A DNA stretch of 64,000 nt, from positions 1-64,000 of the forward strand of contig OY761986.2 in the NCBI GenBank assembly GCA_963665155.2, given 5' to 3'. Below, piece after piece: positions 1 to 8,879 of this stretch. How positions within the stretch are numbered: position 1 is the first letter of the stretch; every line of letters begins with the position of its first letter. The notes beneath the pieces were generated by a model. It saw only the letters and a list, made by a program, of their open reading frames with translations, was not told the origin of the DNA and made no database searches. This stretch comes from UBA1141 sp963665155. GTDB lineage: Bacteria > Chloroflexota > Dehalococcoidia > Lucifugimonadales > UBA3495. Made by a program: the position numbers and the translations under genes.

Positions 1-1503
1 GCGGACCCCCAGTTGCGCCAGCCGCGCCAGGCGATGCTCGGCCGCCTGGCGCGGCCTACGGTATTCAGCAAAGCCCTCACTCCGCTGGAAGTCCCGGGCT
101 TGTTGCAAGAGCGCCTCTTGGGGATGCAGGGCTACGGTGCGTCCCGCCCCGTACCGCGCCGCCACGCACTGGGACCGCAGGGGGCATACGCCGCAGACCG
201 CCGGGTCGAATTGGAAACTCCGGGCCAGGTAGGTCCGACCCAACCGGTTGGTCCGGGTGCCGAAGGTCCGCAGGGTGTGGGTAACATTACCGGCTGGGCA
301 GGTGCAGGTTCCTGCCTCCAAGTCGATCTGGAAGTCCTCCTTGGGGAAGCAGGCCTTATTAGGGCGACCCGGCACCTTGGCTATTAGAGTCCGACCAGCA
401 TCGGCAAAGGCCTGCCGCGTCCCGCCATCCCCATAGGCCGCATCCCCGATAGTCTCCTCCACCGCTATGCCCGTGTTCTCCTCACTCTGCTCCACCAGTT
501 CCAGGACTCCAGTGTTGTCACCGGCATTGCCGGGCAGGATGTCTACCGCGGTCACCAGTTGGGAATCGGTATCCACCACCACGGCAGCCTTATGTCCGTC
601 GAAGCGTTTGCTGCTGCTTTTACGGCCGTGGCGCATCTCCGGGTCGTGTACCGAAGGGATGCGGTCCCGGCTTACCCCATCCTTCAGGGCTGGGCCATCC
701 TCCTGGCGTTCCACATCCTGCAGTAACAGTTGCCCCAGCAACTCCGCCGCTTCCACTATACCCTGGCGCTGGGGGCTCTCCTCGGGGAACTGACCCTGGA
801 CCTGACGGGCCAGCTCCAACACCAGGTCGGCATCGGCTACTATCTTCTGCAGTAAGGCTTGCCGCTCTTTCTGGTTGTCCCAGTCAATCTCTGCCTCTCC
901 CTTCACACTGGAGCCAAAGTAGAGTTCCAGACCGTGTCTCAAGGCCCATTCCTCGGGCCGCGTCCCATCCAGGTCCGAAAGCGCCCGCACTACCTGGACT
1001 ATGCCGTCGGCCAGCAAGTTGTAGGTGTCCTTGTCCGCCCCTCGGCCCAGAATGTAGGTGGTGTCTACCGCCACCTTCATCCGGCGTCCTTTCAGGTATC
1101 CGGTCTGCCGGGCGAATTGGAGGCTGCGCTGAAAGACGGCCCGCACCCGGTCGTGGAGGATCAGCTGGGCTCGAAACAGCTGCAGCGTGCTCTTGGCAAA
1201 GGGCCGGTCCTCCACCTCAATCCCCAACGCCACCTTCCACCGGATATCAAAATCCGCCCGCTGTTTGGCTTCGGCGTCGCTGACTTTGTCGTAGGCTTGC
1301 AACAACAGCGCAGTGGCCACCAGACTTGGGGGCACGCTATCGCGGCCATTGTCTGGGCAATATAGCTCGGCGAACTCTTCGTCTCGAAATAGCTGTCCCC
1401 GCAGGGAGGCCAGGAAGCCATAGAAGGAGCCCCGGCCCACATAGTCCAGGTACAGGTGATCCGCTTCCAGCAGCCCTCGTTGCGCCGACCGTACTCCCAG
1501 CAT
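1..1503 (-). CDS. IS1182-family transposase, partial at window edge
   Basis: A continuous minus-strand frame runs from an ATG at 1503 to base 1 (501 codons without a stop); the C-terminus is outside the window. The N-terminal part has the helical InsH/DUF772-type domain (residues ~10-120, including CPDNGRDSVPPSL). Catalytic acidic positions of a DDE fold are visible: Asp in VAVDTTYIL, Asp in GDAAYGDG and Glu in AAEHRLARL near the left edge. Between the last two is the Cys-rich stretch typical of the family (CTCPAGN ... CGVCPLRSQC). This is a cut-and-paste DNA transposase acting on its own element ends. It appears intact as far as it can be seen. Confidence 0.85.
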   Translation of the reverse strand, partial: MLGVRSAQRGLLEADHLYLDYVGRGSFYGFLASLRGQLFRDEEFAELYCPDNGRDSVPPSLVATALLLQAYDKVSDAEAKQRADFDIRWKVALGIEVEDRPFAKSTLQLFRAQLILHDRVRAVFQRSLQFARQTGYLKGRRMKVAVDTTYILGRGADKDTYNLLADGIVQVVRALSDLDGTRPEEWALRHGLELYFGSSVKGEAEIDWDNQKERQALLQKIVADADLVLELARQVQGQFPEESPQRQGIVEAAELLGQLLLQDVERQEDGPALKDGVSRDRIPSVHDPEMRHGRKSSSKRFDGHKAAVVVDTDSQLVTAVDILPGNAGDNTGVLELVEQSEENTGIAVEETIGDAAYGDGGTRQAFADAGRTLIAKVPGRPNKACFPKEDFQIDLEAGTCTCPAGNVTHTLRTFGTRTNRLGRTYLARSFQFDPAVCGVCPLRSQCVAARYGAGRTVALHPQEALLQQARDFQRSEGFAEYRRPRQAAEHRLARLAQLGVR

Positions 1504-1586
1504 CCTCAACCTCCCACACCCATTTATTAAATCTCTTGCCCAGTATATCGGGACAGCCTAGGTCAGGGTACTTTTCGGCCGGAGTT
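1..1586 (-). mobile_element. IS1182-like insertion sequence A, partial (runs off left edge)
   Basis: The element carries the minus-strand transposase below and about 80 bases of upstream sequence. Its far end lies outside the window, so the terminal repeats cannot be paired and the right boundary is only approximate. The right side abuts the IS701-family copy at a CTAG. It is a different element from the IS1182-like element B found at 3049-3720 and 18143-20126: the protein sequences are clearly distinct although the architecture is the same. Confidence 0.6.
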
Positions 1587-1590
1587 CTAG

Positions 1591-3048
1591 TATTACAACG
1601 TCAGTTAGTTTGATAGGATGACTGTGTAGCTGGAGAGGGAATAGGCGGGTGAGGTGGGGATGTGGATGCGGCAGCTTTCGAGCAGGTGTACGGGTCATTT
1701 CGGGATTTTCACGCTTACTTCGCGCCGCTGTTTGGCCGCCGGGAGACGCGGGAGCACAGCGGTCATTATCTCCAGGCCCTGCTGGTACAGTCTGGGGAGC
1801 GGCGCAACGCTGAGAACCTGTCGGAGACGGTTCCGGGGTCAGCCCGAGGGATGCAGCGGTTTCTCACCGATTCTCCCTGGGACGATGAGGTGATTATAGG
1901 ACGGCTGCAGGAGTACCTGGGAACCCGGCTGGAGCATCCGGAAGGGGTGTGGGTGCTGGACGGCAGCGACTTTCCCAAGCAGGGGAGGAAGTCGGTGGGA
2001 GTGGCCCGGCAGTACTGCGGGAGGCTGGGGAAGGTGGCCAACTGCCAGGCGGGGATGTTCCTGGCCTATGTCAGCCCGTTGGGACGGGCATTGGTGGACA
2101 AGGGGCTGTATCTGCCCGAGAGTTGGACCTCGGACAAAGACCGGTGTGAGGCGGCGGGTGTGCCGGAGGATAGGCAGGGCTACCGGTCCAAGACGGAGTT
2201 GGCCTTGGAGATGGTGGGGCGGGCGCAGGAGCGGGGCCACCTGAAGGCTGGATGGGTCGCGGCGGACGACGCCTTCGGGATGTCGCCGTCCTTCCGGGAG
2301 GGCCTGGCGGCCTTGGGGATGTGGTACGTGCTGGACGTTCCGTCCGGCTTTACGGTGTGGCCGCCGGAGCCTGCCTGGACCAGTGCGGAGTATCAGGGAT
2401 TCGGGCGTCCCCGCAAACCCAGGCTGCGAGACGGTCAGCGCCGGACCATGGAGCAGCGCAGCGACGAGTTGCCGGAGGAGGCCTGGCGTGAGATTACGGT
2501 GGCCGAGGGAAGCCAGGGGCCACGCAGCTACCTTTTCAGCGCCCAGAGGGTGCGACCGACCAGCAGGCGCAAGCCCGGCGAAATCCACTGGGCCGTCTAC
2601 CGCCGGAACCGGGACGGCAGCGAACCCCGCTACTACCTGTCCAATGCTCCGGAGGATACCCCGTTGGAGACCCTGGCATACGTGGGAGGCTCCCGTTGGC
2701 GTATAGAAACGGAGTTTGAGACGGAGAAAAGCGACGTAGGCCTGGACGAGTACGAGACCCGCACCTGGGCTGGCTGGCATCACCACGTGGCCCTGTGCCT
2801 GCTGGGCGGAGCTTTTCTGCTGAGCCTGCAACAGGCTTGGGGGGAAAAAGATGCCCCGGATCACGAGGCCGCAGGTCTACCGGATGGTGCGGGAAATGCT
2901 GCCCCGGGAACGGTTCGGGCCAACCGAGTTGCTGCGGTGGCTTGAGGATACGCAGGACAGTAACGAACGGGCCAAACGCTCCCATGCCAAGCGCCGCGCC
3001 GCCATGCGGGCATCACCCCACATCCCTCCCTGAACTGACGTTGTAATA
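1591..3048 (+). mobile_element. IS701-family insertion sequence, copy 1 (complete)
   Basis: The element is 1458 bp and starts TATTACAACG and ends CGTTGTAATA, so the ends are inverted repeats of about 17-18 bp (continuing into GTCAGTT). Both sides carry CTAG (1587-1590 and 3049-3052), the target preference known for IS701-family elements. A second copy of exactly the same length lies inverted at 57283-58740. The left flank belongs to IS A and the right flank to a truncated IS B, so this copy sits at the join of two other elements. Confidence 0.93.
1662..2945 (+). CDS. IS701-family transposase
   Basis: 427 residues from a GTG start preceded by a G-rich ribosome site. The DDE nuclease fold is recognisable: first Asp in WVLDGSDFPKQG (~residue 98), second Asp in WVAADDAFG (~195), and Glu in WRIETEFETEK (~348). 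Length and motif order fit the IS701 family. It differs from copy 2 by one visible residue (Asp versus Gly near the C-terminus, GLPDGAGN/GLPGGAGN). It is probably functional, since the ends and the frame are intact. A long open frame on the opposite strand is a composition shadow. Confidence 0.93.
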   Translation: MDAAAFEQVYGSFRDFHAYFAPLFGRRETREHSGHYLQALLVQSGERRNAENLSETVPGSARGMQRFLTDSPWDDEVIIGRLQEYLGTRLEHPEGVWVLDGSDFPKQGRKSVGVARQYCGRLGKVANCQAGMFLAYVSPLGRALVDKGLYLPESWTSDKDRCEAAGVPEDRQGYRSKTELALEMVGRAQERGHLKAGWVAADDAFGMSPSFREGLAALGMWYVLDVPSGFTVWPPEPAWTSAEYQGFGRPRKPRLRDGQRRTMEQRSDELPEEAWREITVAEGSQGPRSYLFSAQRVRPTSRRKPGEIHWAVYRRNRDGSEPRYYLSNAPEDTPLETLAYVGGSRWRIETEFETEKSDVGLDEYETRTWAGWHHHVALCLLGGAFLLSLQQAWGEKDAPDHEAAGLPDGAGNAAPGTVRANRVAAVA

Positions 3049-3720
3049 CTAGGAGGCCCTCCGGAACCCCAGGGCGAAGCTCTGGGTGCTCCCAGCGCAA
3101 GGCCCGCAGGAACAACCGCATCGTCTCACAGAACAGGCCCAGCCGGGTGAGTGTGGCGATGTTGCTCATGATGTGGGTGGAGTCCAGCCGTTGCTTTCCG
3201 GTGCGTATGCCCAGCGCCTGGATGATCCGGTCCGTGGTCTCCTGGAAAGCCAGCCGGCCACCGTCGTGCTGCATCAGGCGAACTCGGAAGTTGTGGAGGG
3301 TCTTCTGGGGCAGGTGGGTCTCCTCGATGTCCAGCCGCAGGGCGTGGTGCCAGAGCAGGTTGAACTCTAGTTGTTCCAGAGCTTCATCGTCGGTGAGGTT
3401 GAACATCTCTTTGAGGAGGTGGACCCCGAGGACGGTCTGCACCGCCCGGTTGGGACGGCCGTTGTCCACGCAGTACATGGGAGCAAAGCGCTCCTCGTCA
3501 ATCAGGGGGAGCGCCTCGTTTCGGAAAACCTCGGCCCAACTTCTCTCCAGACGCTTAGCCTTCTTCGGCGTCACCAGGAACTGGGACTGCCAGAGGCTCT
3601 CTTGCGGGTCTCGTATTCGGAACATCCTCCCCTCCCTCGGCCAGGCGCTGCCCCAACGCCCTTTCCCCACATTATCCTCCCATTGCCCCCGGAGGACGAG
3701 GGGTTTTTACGAGGGAATCA
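3049..3720 (-). mobile_element. IS1182-like element B, copy 1, 5' remnant
   Basis: This stretch is nearly identical to the right part of the complete element B at 18143-20126 and ends at the same terminal bases (gagggaatca at 3720). The left part of B is missing: the IS701 copy sits at the CTAG that the intact copy also has (19455-19458), and beyond IS701 there is IS A rather than the rest of B. A deletion or rearrangement followed, or accompanied, the IS701 insertion. The right end of B is inserted in the lactonase gene. Confidence 0.9.
3053..3625 (-). pseudogene. IS element B transposase, N-terminal fragment
   Basis: This encodes the first ~190 residues of the element B transposase, starting at MFRIRDPQESLW. 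It includes the DUF772-type N-terminal domain and the first catalytic Asp (RLDSTHIM). The frame is cut after RPGVPEGLL by the IS701 insertion and runs on into nonsense inside IS701. It is nonfunctional alone. An upstream in-frame start at 3670 exists, but MFRIRD is the likely beginning, as in the other copy. Confidence 0.88.
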
Positions 3721-4336
3721 GGGTTGGATGAAAGCAAAAATAGCGGGGGCCAAGGCCTTCCCCCACCTCGAGCTTCGGGGGAGAATTGGGGGTAAGACGG
3801 CCGGTGGTTTCATCGAAATTGAACTGAAAAATCACATTGGGCCCAGGTTGATCCTTAGGGGGCTCCATTACATTATCGAAGAGGCGGGCGATATGGGGCA
3901 CGTAGGCGAACTTGTTGGATGGGTCCGTCTGAATCGCGTGGGCGCCAATGTCAGTAGCCACCCAGTCGATAGGCGGTTCTCCCACTGCTCCATCAACCCC
4001 AATAGGATGTACCCCCACATGCCCGGCTTGATAATAGGCCGATAGCAGATACTTGCCCTTGCGATCGGTTCCCAAATAAGCGGACCATTCTTCAGTGCAG
4101 ACCTTCCCGATCTGAGTGAGCCCTCCGGTGCCTTGGTCTATCCGCCAGCTAGATATCCCTGGAGGTTCGCGATGCCCGACGTATAGAAATCGGCGGTCCG
4201 GGCTCATCGCCAACATTGATGGCGCATCAGACACCGGCACCTCCGCACTAGGCGTTAGCTTACCCGACCCGGCGTCCACGGTGAATACTGATATCTTGTT
4301 ATCGTCCTGCTGGGAAACATACATGTAATAAGGCAT
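3721..4336 (-). pseudogene. Lactonase-family beta-propeller protein, C-terminus removed by IS B
   Basis: The frame starts at ATG 4336 behind a good site (GGAAGAGG) and gives about 205 residues of a seven-bladed-propeller lactonase of the 6-phosphogluconolactonase type (PF10282 family): MPYYMYVSQQDDNKISVF, MSPDRRFLYVG, GPRYFCFHP. Family members are about 330-400 residues. Here the reading frame enters IS B at 3720 and stops at 3707, so roughly the last three blades are lost. Before disruption it probably hydrolysed a sugar lactone; substrate cannot be told. Confidence 0.85.
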
Positions 4337-4398
4337 TTATCGACCTCTTCCGATTTCCTAGACCGTACCATTACGAATGCCTTCCGTTTCTGTCAAAG

Positions 4399-4880
4399 TT
4401 ACGCAGCGGCCAGCTCCGCCACTGCTTCCCTCGAGCTAGCAATCATGGCTTGACGGGGAAAGATTCTTTTCATTAACAATGCGTGTACCTCCGGTTCCCG
4501 ATCAGCGCAACCGTCTTCAATTACTAGTCCACGTCTGTGCCAAAGAACGCGTTTACGCGGTGCTTCACAACGACTGGTTCATCCTGCAGGGGCGTCACTG
4601 ACGGGTGAATCAAAGCCAGGGGATCCAAAGCCGGGGATTGGCCAGACGTTTTCCTAGAACTGAACGTTTTATTCAGATCAGAGATTTCTGGAAAACCCGG
4701 CCGGAAGTTCACTACTATGTACGCAACGAAGACCCCTGCATCACGAGCGGCGTCAAGTACCTCTTTGGCCCGCTCGAAAGATTGGCGTTCCCGCACGATC
4801 GGATTCTCACCCATACTATCAGTGTGAAAATCAGCCATCAGCAGCGCTGTCTTGCCTTTGTCGAGCTTGAGTTCCGCCAA
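4399..4880 (-). pseudogene. Isochorismatase-family cysteine hydrolase with internal deletion
   Basis: Start is TTG at 4880 behind GGAGGAAATC. The first frame gives an isochorismatase-like N-terminus (TALLMADFHTD with the first catalytic Asp; KHRVNAFFGTDVD with the conserved Lys-His) and stops at a TAG at 4524-4526. The other frame immediately beyond resumes with the usual family C-terminus (VIEDGCADREPEVHALLM ... AVAELAAA) and a TAA at 4399. The segment between, which normally carries the catalytic Cys, is absent. This is a deletion with a frame change, so the product is dead. The junction is a CTAG. Confidence 0.82.
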
Positions 4881-4916
4881 GATTTCCTCCTTTTCAGGCC
4901 TGAGTGGCTGACGCGT

Positions 4917-5006
4917 CTACGCGGATACTCCCAAAGCCTTTCGGACTGCGTCTCCAATTGGGGTGTCCAAAGCGTCCTGGACGATTTCGTTCGGGTCAGC
5001 TCCCAT
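4917..5006 (-). CDS. Possible 29-residue small protein upstream of the isochorismatase remnant
   Basis: An ATG at 5006 follows GGGAGGGATACC, a strong ribosome site, and opens a 29-codon frame (MGADPNEIVQDALDTPIG...) ending at TAG 4917. It lies 36 bases upstream of the isochorismatase-family start on the same strand. The amphipathic helix-like composition and the clear site favour a real short gene or the remnant of a longer one. No family is recognised. Confidence 0.35.
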   Translation of the reverse strand: MGADPNEIVQDALDTPIGDAVRKALGVSA

Positions 5007-5327
5007 TGGTATCCCTCCCGCCACTTCTAGCATTCGGTTGGGCGACCATTCCCTGTGTGTCAAGGTGAGTGTAAACAGGGCATTCCTCAGGGTCAATAGC
5101 GGCCAACAGCGTATCGGATATCGGGCGTGTTATCGATAACCGATTCCTTCAGATCCACAAAGGGTGTAACCTAGGTAAGACACGGCTGCGGCTGTTCAGC
5201 GCAGCAAGACGGAATGGCTGAAAAGCTGGCAATCATATACGGAGGTAAGCTGGACTAATCTCTCGCGATACCGAAACTGACTGAAAACACAGTTTCAAGC
5301 CACCGTATTAGATTAGGAGGGAAATCC
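5007..5327. other. Intergenic region, divergent promoters expected
   Basis: No gene is seen. The region separates minus-strand genes on the left from the amidohydrolase on the right and must hold outward promoters, but no convincing -35/-10 pair was picked by eye. An AGGAGGG ribosome site precedes the gene at 5328. Confidence 0.4.
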
Positions 5328-7031
5328 ATGGAATATGACCTGTTAATCAAGAACGGTCGAATTGTTGACGGCTCCGGTATGCCGGCGTTTCATGGGGACG
5401 TCGGTGTTAAGTCCGGCAAGATAGTGGAGCGCGGCAAACTTGGCGGTATCGCCAAGCGGGTTATTGATGCCGACGGCTTGGTGGTGGCGCCGGGGTTCGT
5501 GGACAATCATTGCCACTATGACGCCCAAGTGACCTGGGACTCCCTTTGCACCTTTTCCTGCTATCACGGCGCCACCACCGTGGTCATCGGGAACTGCTCG
5601 TTGTCCCTGGCACCCGTAAGGCCCGGAAGCCAGGACCGCCTATCAGAGTTCCTGTCGTACGTGGAAGCGATCCCCATGGACGTGCTGCGGACCGTGGACT
5701 TCTCCTGGGAGACCGTCCCCCAATATATGGACTCCCTGGAAACGCGGTTGGGGGTGAACGTGGGGACCCTAGTCGGCCACTCTGCGGTCCGGCACTACGT
5801 CATGGGCGACGAGTGTCAAGGCCGGGCGGCCACAGCGGACGAAATCGCAGCCATGCAGGACATCGTCCGTGAATCAATCAACGCCGGGGCCTTGGGGCTT
5901 TCCATCTCCAAGAACATGGGCCATACCGACCCGCAAGGTGTTTTGGTGCCGGCCGTGCATGCCACCGAGGATGAGATCTTCGCTTTGGGTGATGTTCTCC
6001 GGGAACTGGGCACGGGTATCATCCAAGGAGGCGGTGGCCGTGATGCGGAGATGAAGAACCGCCTGATGAGCCGGCTTTCCGAGGCCACGGGGCGGCAAGT
6101 CGTTTACAACAACCTGGGCCAGACCGTCCGCAACCCCAATGGGTGGAAAGAGCTCATGGCAATCGTGGACGAGACCTCCCGGGCTGGCATTCGGGCCTAT
6201 CCTCTGTGTAGCCCACTGAGCAATGCGTCGCGCTTCACCATGCGAAACTGCCAGTTGTTCCGGGGCATTCCTACCTGGTTCCCCATACTCAGGGCCTCAG
6301 ACGAGGAGAAGCTGCAAGCGTACAAGGACCCCCAAGTCCGCGAGAACCTGCATGCCGAGGCGGTGGACTGGACCGGCGACAAGTCGGACACCAATCTGGC
6401 ACTCAACTGGTTTGACTACATGTGGGTGGATGAGCCGGTGCTTGAGAAAAACCGTGCCCTGGCCGGCAAGACCATTCGCGAGCTGGCCGAAGCCCAGGGC
6501 AAGGGGATCATCGACGCGTTTCTGGACCTGGTGGTCGAGGAGAACCTAGACACCAGCTTCAAACATGGCAACAACAACGTGGACCGGGACGCCGTGGCCA
6601 ACATTCTCAACTACCCCAACGCTATCGTGGGGCTTTCGGACGGCGGGGCCCACGTGCAGTTCCAAGGTGGGTACGGATACAGCACTCACCTACTAGGGTA
6701 TTGGGTGAGGGAGCAGGAGATCATGTCCTTAGAGCAAGCGGTGCGCCGGTTGACTTTTGAATCGGCCTCGACCTTCGGCATCTACGACCGGGGGCTGCTC
6801 CATCCGGGCATGGCCGCCGATATCACCATTTTCGACCCGGACACGGTCAAGCCCACCAACGAGGAAGTGGTCCATGACTTCCCCAAGGGCGCCTGGCGCA
6901 TCCGGACGTTGGCTGAGGGCATCAAGCGTACCATCGTCAACGGCGAGGTGCTGATTGAAGACGGTGAACATACCGGCGCTCTGCCTGGCAAGGTGATGCG
7001 AAACGCTCTTTACCATGCCAACCAAGGGTAG
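5328..7031 (+). CDS. N-acyl-D-amino-acid deacylase-type amidohydrolase
   Basis: 567 residues, full length for the D-aminoacylase group of the amidohydrolase superfamily (amidohydrolase_3 type). The start ATG follows TTAGGAGGGAAATCC. The N-terminal beta domain (DLLIKNGRIVDGSG) leads to the metal-binding HCHYD motif (~residue 61). GHSAVR and the late metal Asp region LSDGGAHVQ (~residue 455) are present, then the C-terminal beta strands (HPGMAADITIFDPDTV). Such enzymes hydrolyse N-acyl-D-amino acids or related cyclic amides with a zinc centre in the cytoplasm. Downstream NIPSNAP and carboxymuconolactone-type genes on the same strand suggest a catabolic cluster, but the substrate is not known. 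Confidence 0.85.
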   Translation: MEYDLLIKNGRIVDGSGMPAFHGDVGVKSGKIVERGKLGGIAKRVIDADGLVVAPGFVDNHCHYDAQVTWDSLCTFSCYHGATTVVIGNCSLSLAPVRPGSQDRLSEFLSYVEAIPMDVLRTVDFSWETVPQYMDSLETRLGVNVGTLVGHSAVRHYVMGDECQGRAATADEIAAMQDIVRESINAGALGLSISKNMGHTDPQGVLVPAVHATEDEIFALGDVLRELGTGIIQGGGGRDAEMKNRLMSRLSEATGRQVVYNNLGQTVRNPNGWKELMAIVDETSRAGIRAYPLCSPLSNASRFTMRNCQLFRGIPTWFPILRASDEEKLQAYKDPQVRENLHAEAVDWTGDKSDTNLALNWFDYMWVDEPVLEKNRALAGKTIRELAEAQGKGIIDAFLDLVVEENLDTSFKHGNNNVDRDAVANILNYPNAIVGLSDGGAHVQFQGGYGYSTHLLGYWVREQEIMSLEQAVRRLTFESASTFGIYDRGLLHPGMAADITIFDPDTVKPTNEEVVHDFPKGAWRIRTLAEGIKRTIVNGEVLIEDGEHTGALPGKVMRNALYHANQG

Positions 7032-7097
7032 GAGCCGCAGGCCGCCTTAATCCCAGAGTCAGGCGGCGGCATTCATACACCGGAGAAAGGAGGGACC

Positions 7098-7727
7098 ATG
7101 ATTTACGAGATGCGGACCTACACTCTTAAGCCCGGCACGGTGGCCGAGTTCGAATCCCGCTTTGCAGAGAGACACTCATACCGGGAGAAGCATTCCAAGC
7201 TGGGAGGATTCTGGCACACCGAATTCGGCCCTCTAAACCAGGTCATTCACGTTTGGATCTATGAAGACCTGAACCAACGGTTGGCCGCAAGAGAGGCAGC
7301 AAACAACGACCCCGACCTGCAACGAATACCCGGAGGACGGGAGTTCGTGATCGAGCAGGAATCGGATATTTTCATGCCGGCTCCCTTCATGCGGCCCATG
7401 GGCGGCGACCAGGCCTTGGGTGACCTCTACGAGATGCGGATATACACCTACCAGCCGGGGGCTATATCCAAGGTCATCGATAGTTGGAAGGGATCGATCT
7501 CCGCCCGGGAGAAATACTCGCCTTTGGCCGCCGGCATGTACACCGAGCTGGGTGCGCTGAACAAATGGGTGCACATCTGGCCGTACAAGGACTTAAACGA
7601 ACGGACCCGCATCCGTGCCGAGGCCACCAGGGACCCCAACTGGCCTCCGACCCCGTCCACACGGGAGTTCCTGGTTAAACAGGAGAACAAACTGCTGATA
7701 CCCGCCGCCTTTTCCCCCATGCACTAG
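7098..7727 (+). CDS. NIPSNAP-family protein, two tandem domains
   Basis: 209 residues behind GAAAGGAGGGACC. Two copies of the NIPSNAP ferredoxin-like domain are visible: MIYEMRTYTLKPG ... VIHVWIYEDLNQR (1-100) and YEMRIYTYQPGAIS ... WVHIWPYKDLNER (~108-209). The internal similarity points to a domain duplication. The role of bacterial NIPSNAP proteins is poorly defined; they often sit with catabolic oxidoreductases. It lies 66 bases after the amidohydrolase, likely in the same transcript. Confidence 0.85.
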   Translation: MIYEMRTYTLKPGTVAEFESRFAERHSYREKHSKLGGFWHTEFGPLNQVIHVWIYEDLNQRLAAREAANNDPDLQRIPGGREFVIEQESDIFMPAPFMRPMGGDQALGDLYEMRIYTYQPGAISKVIDSWKGSISAREKYSPLAAGMYTELGALNKWVHIWPYKDLNERTRIRAEATRDPNWPPTPSTREFLVKQENKLLIPAAFSPMH

Positions 7728-7838
7728 GCGCCAGTGGCGGGCATTCTCGGACCGTCTTGGATGGAGTATCTTCGTAGAGACCACCCAGGCGGTCAAGTCA
7801 CCTGGGTCCAAGGAGATTTAACAAATTCGGAGGCCATC

Positions 7839-8396
7839 ATGGCAAGGATGCCTGTTCCTACTAGAGAAAGCGTACCCGAACAATACCGCAGTGTGTTCGA
7901 CGAGATAGTCGAGGCCCGGGGTGGTCCCCCGGAAACGGGACCAGGAACTGTCACCCTAAACAGCCCAGAGGCAGCCAAGCGCTGTAATAATTTGTCCGAC
8001 TATTTGCGCAACGGCTCCGGTCTACCGGCCAAGCTACAAGAGTTGGCGATGCTCACCGTGGCCAGGGAGTTGGACTGTCAGTACATCTGGAACGCCCACG
8101 CTGCTGCGGGCCGGCGGGAAGGCCTTAGCGACGCCTTGGTCGATGCCATCCGGGACAAAAAGGATCTTCCCAGCCTGCCGGCCGACGAGGCCGCGGTGGT
8201 GAACTACGGGCGGGAGTTCTTCCGGACTCATAAGGTCAGCGATGCTGCTTTCCAAGCGGCCCAGCAAGAGTTCGGGGTTCACGGCCTGACCAACTTGACC
8301 AACCTGATGGGCTACTACGCCCTGCTGGCTTTCAACGCCAACGCATTCCAAATCGATCTTCCTGCGGAGCGCACGGAAGCCACCCTCCCCGTCTAG
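7839..8396 (+). CDS. Carboxymuconolactone decarboxylase / AhpD-like protein
   Basis: 185 residues from the ATG at 7839, chosen because CGGAGG lies just upstream; a longer frame from 7734 has no such site. The AhpD-like helical core is seen in LPAKLQELAMLTVARELDC followed by YIWNAHAAAGRREGL (the conserved Glu, Cys/Trp and His positions), and VNYGREFF. The CXXC redox pair of true AhpD is absent, so a decarboxylase-like or accessory role is more likely than peroxide reduction. It is spaced about 110 bases after the NIPSNAP gene. Confidence 0.82.
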   Translation: MARMPVPTRESVPEQYRSVFDEIVEARGGPPETGPGTVTLNSPEAAKRCNNLSDYLRNGSGLPAKLQELAMLTVARELDCQYIWNAHAAAGRREGLSDALVDAIRDKKDLPSLPADEAAVVNYGREFFRTHKVSDAAFQAAQQEFGVHGLTNLTNLMGYYALLAFNANAFQIDLPAERTEATLPV

Positions 8397-8534
8397 GTGG
8401 GTCTCGCCAGGATTCCCCAACTGCGGTTCGACTTAGGTTGGGCCTTAATGTAGCGTGAATGGTGGACACCGGATATTCCGGCAACGGCGAGTTTCGAGTC
8501 GCGATTGACGGCGACTCGGTGTCGTTGCCGGGTA

Positions 8535-8723
8535 ATCGTATTGGCGCTCACAAACCTGTTTGGGACACCGGAAGAGGTGGTCGACAAGATCCATCTGGTT
8601 TCCGAGGCCTTTAACGCAGACGAGATAATGTTCGAGTGCAACTGGACCTCATCGGTCCCTCGAGAAGTCGTGATGGATACCCTGAGGTGCATCACCGACA
8701 AGGTGATCCCCGCGTTCAAGTAA
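8535..8723 (+). pseudogene. Luciferase-like monooxygenase, C-terminal remnant
   Basis: About 60 codons (NLFGTPEEVVDKIHLVSEAF ... CITDKVIPAFK) match the C-terminal end of F420/FMN-dependent luciferase-like monooxygenases, where GTPE-type motifs precede the last helices. Nothing upstream resembles the remaining ~280 residues, and no ribosome site is present. It is a leftover of a deleted gene. Confidence 0.6.
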
Positions 8724-8879
8724 CACAGTATATCAGCCAATATTACCAAGAAGTAAGGCCCAAATCCTAGGCTCAGAAGCACCTGTGGCAGGGATTTAGG
8801 GTCGCTGGCAAGCGGTAGTTATGGGTTAAGACTCCATTTGTTTAACATCAGCACAAATATGTGTAAGGAGGAACAAAAA

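Noticed and set aside
1839..2864. 341-codon frame opposite the IS701 transposase (and its equal in copy 2)
   Set aside because: Antisense to a well-conserved transposase, with no protein family features.
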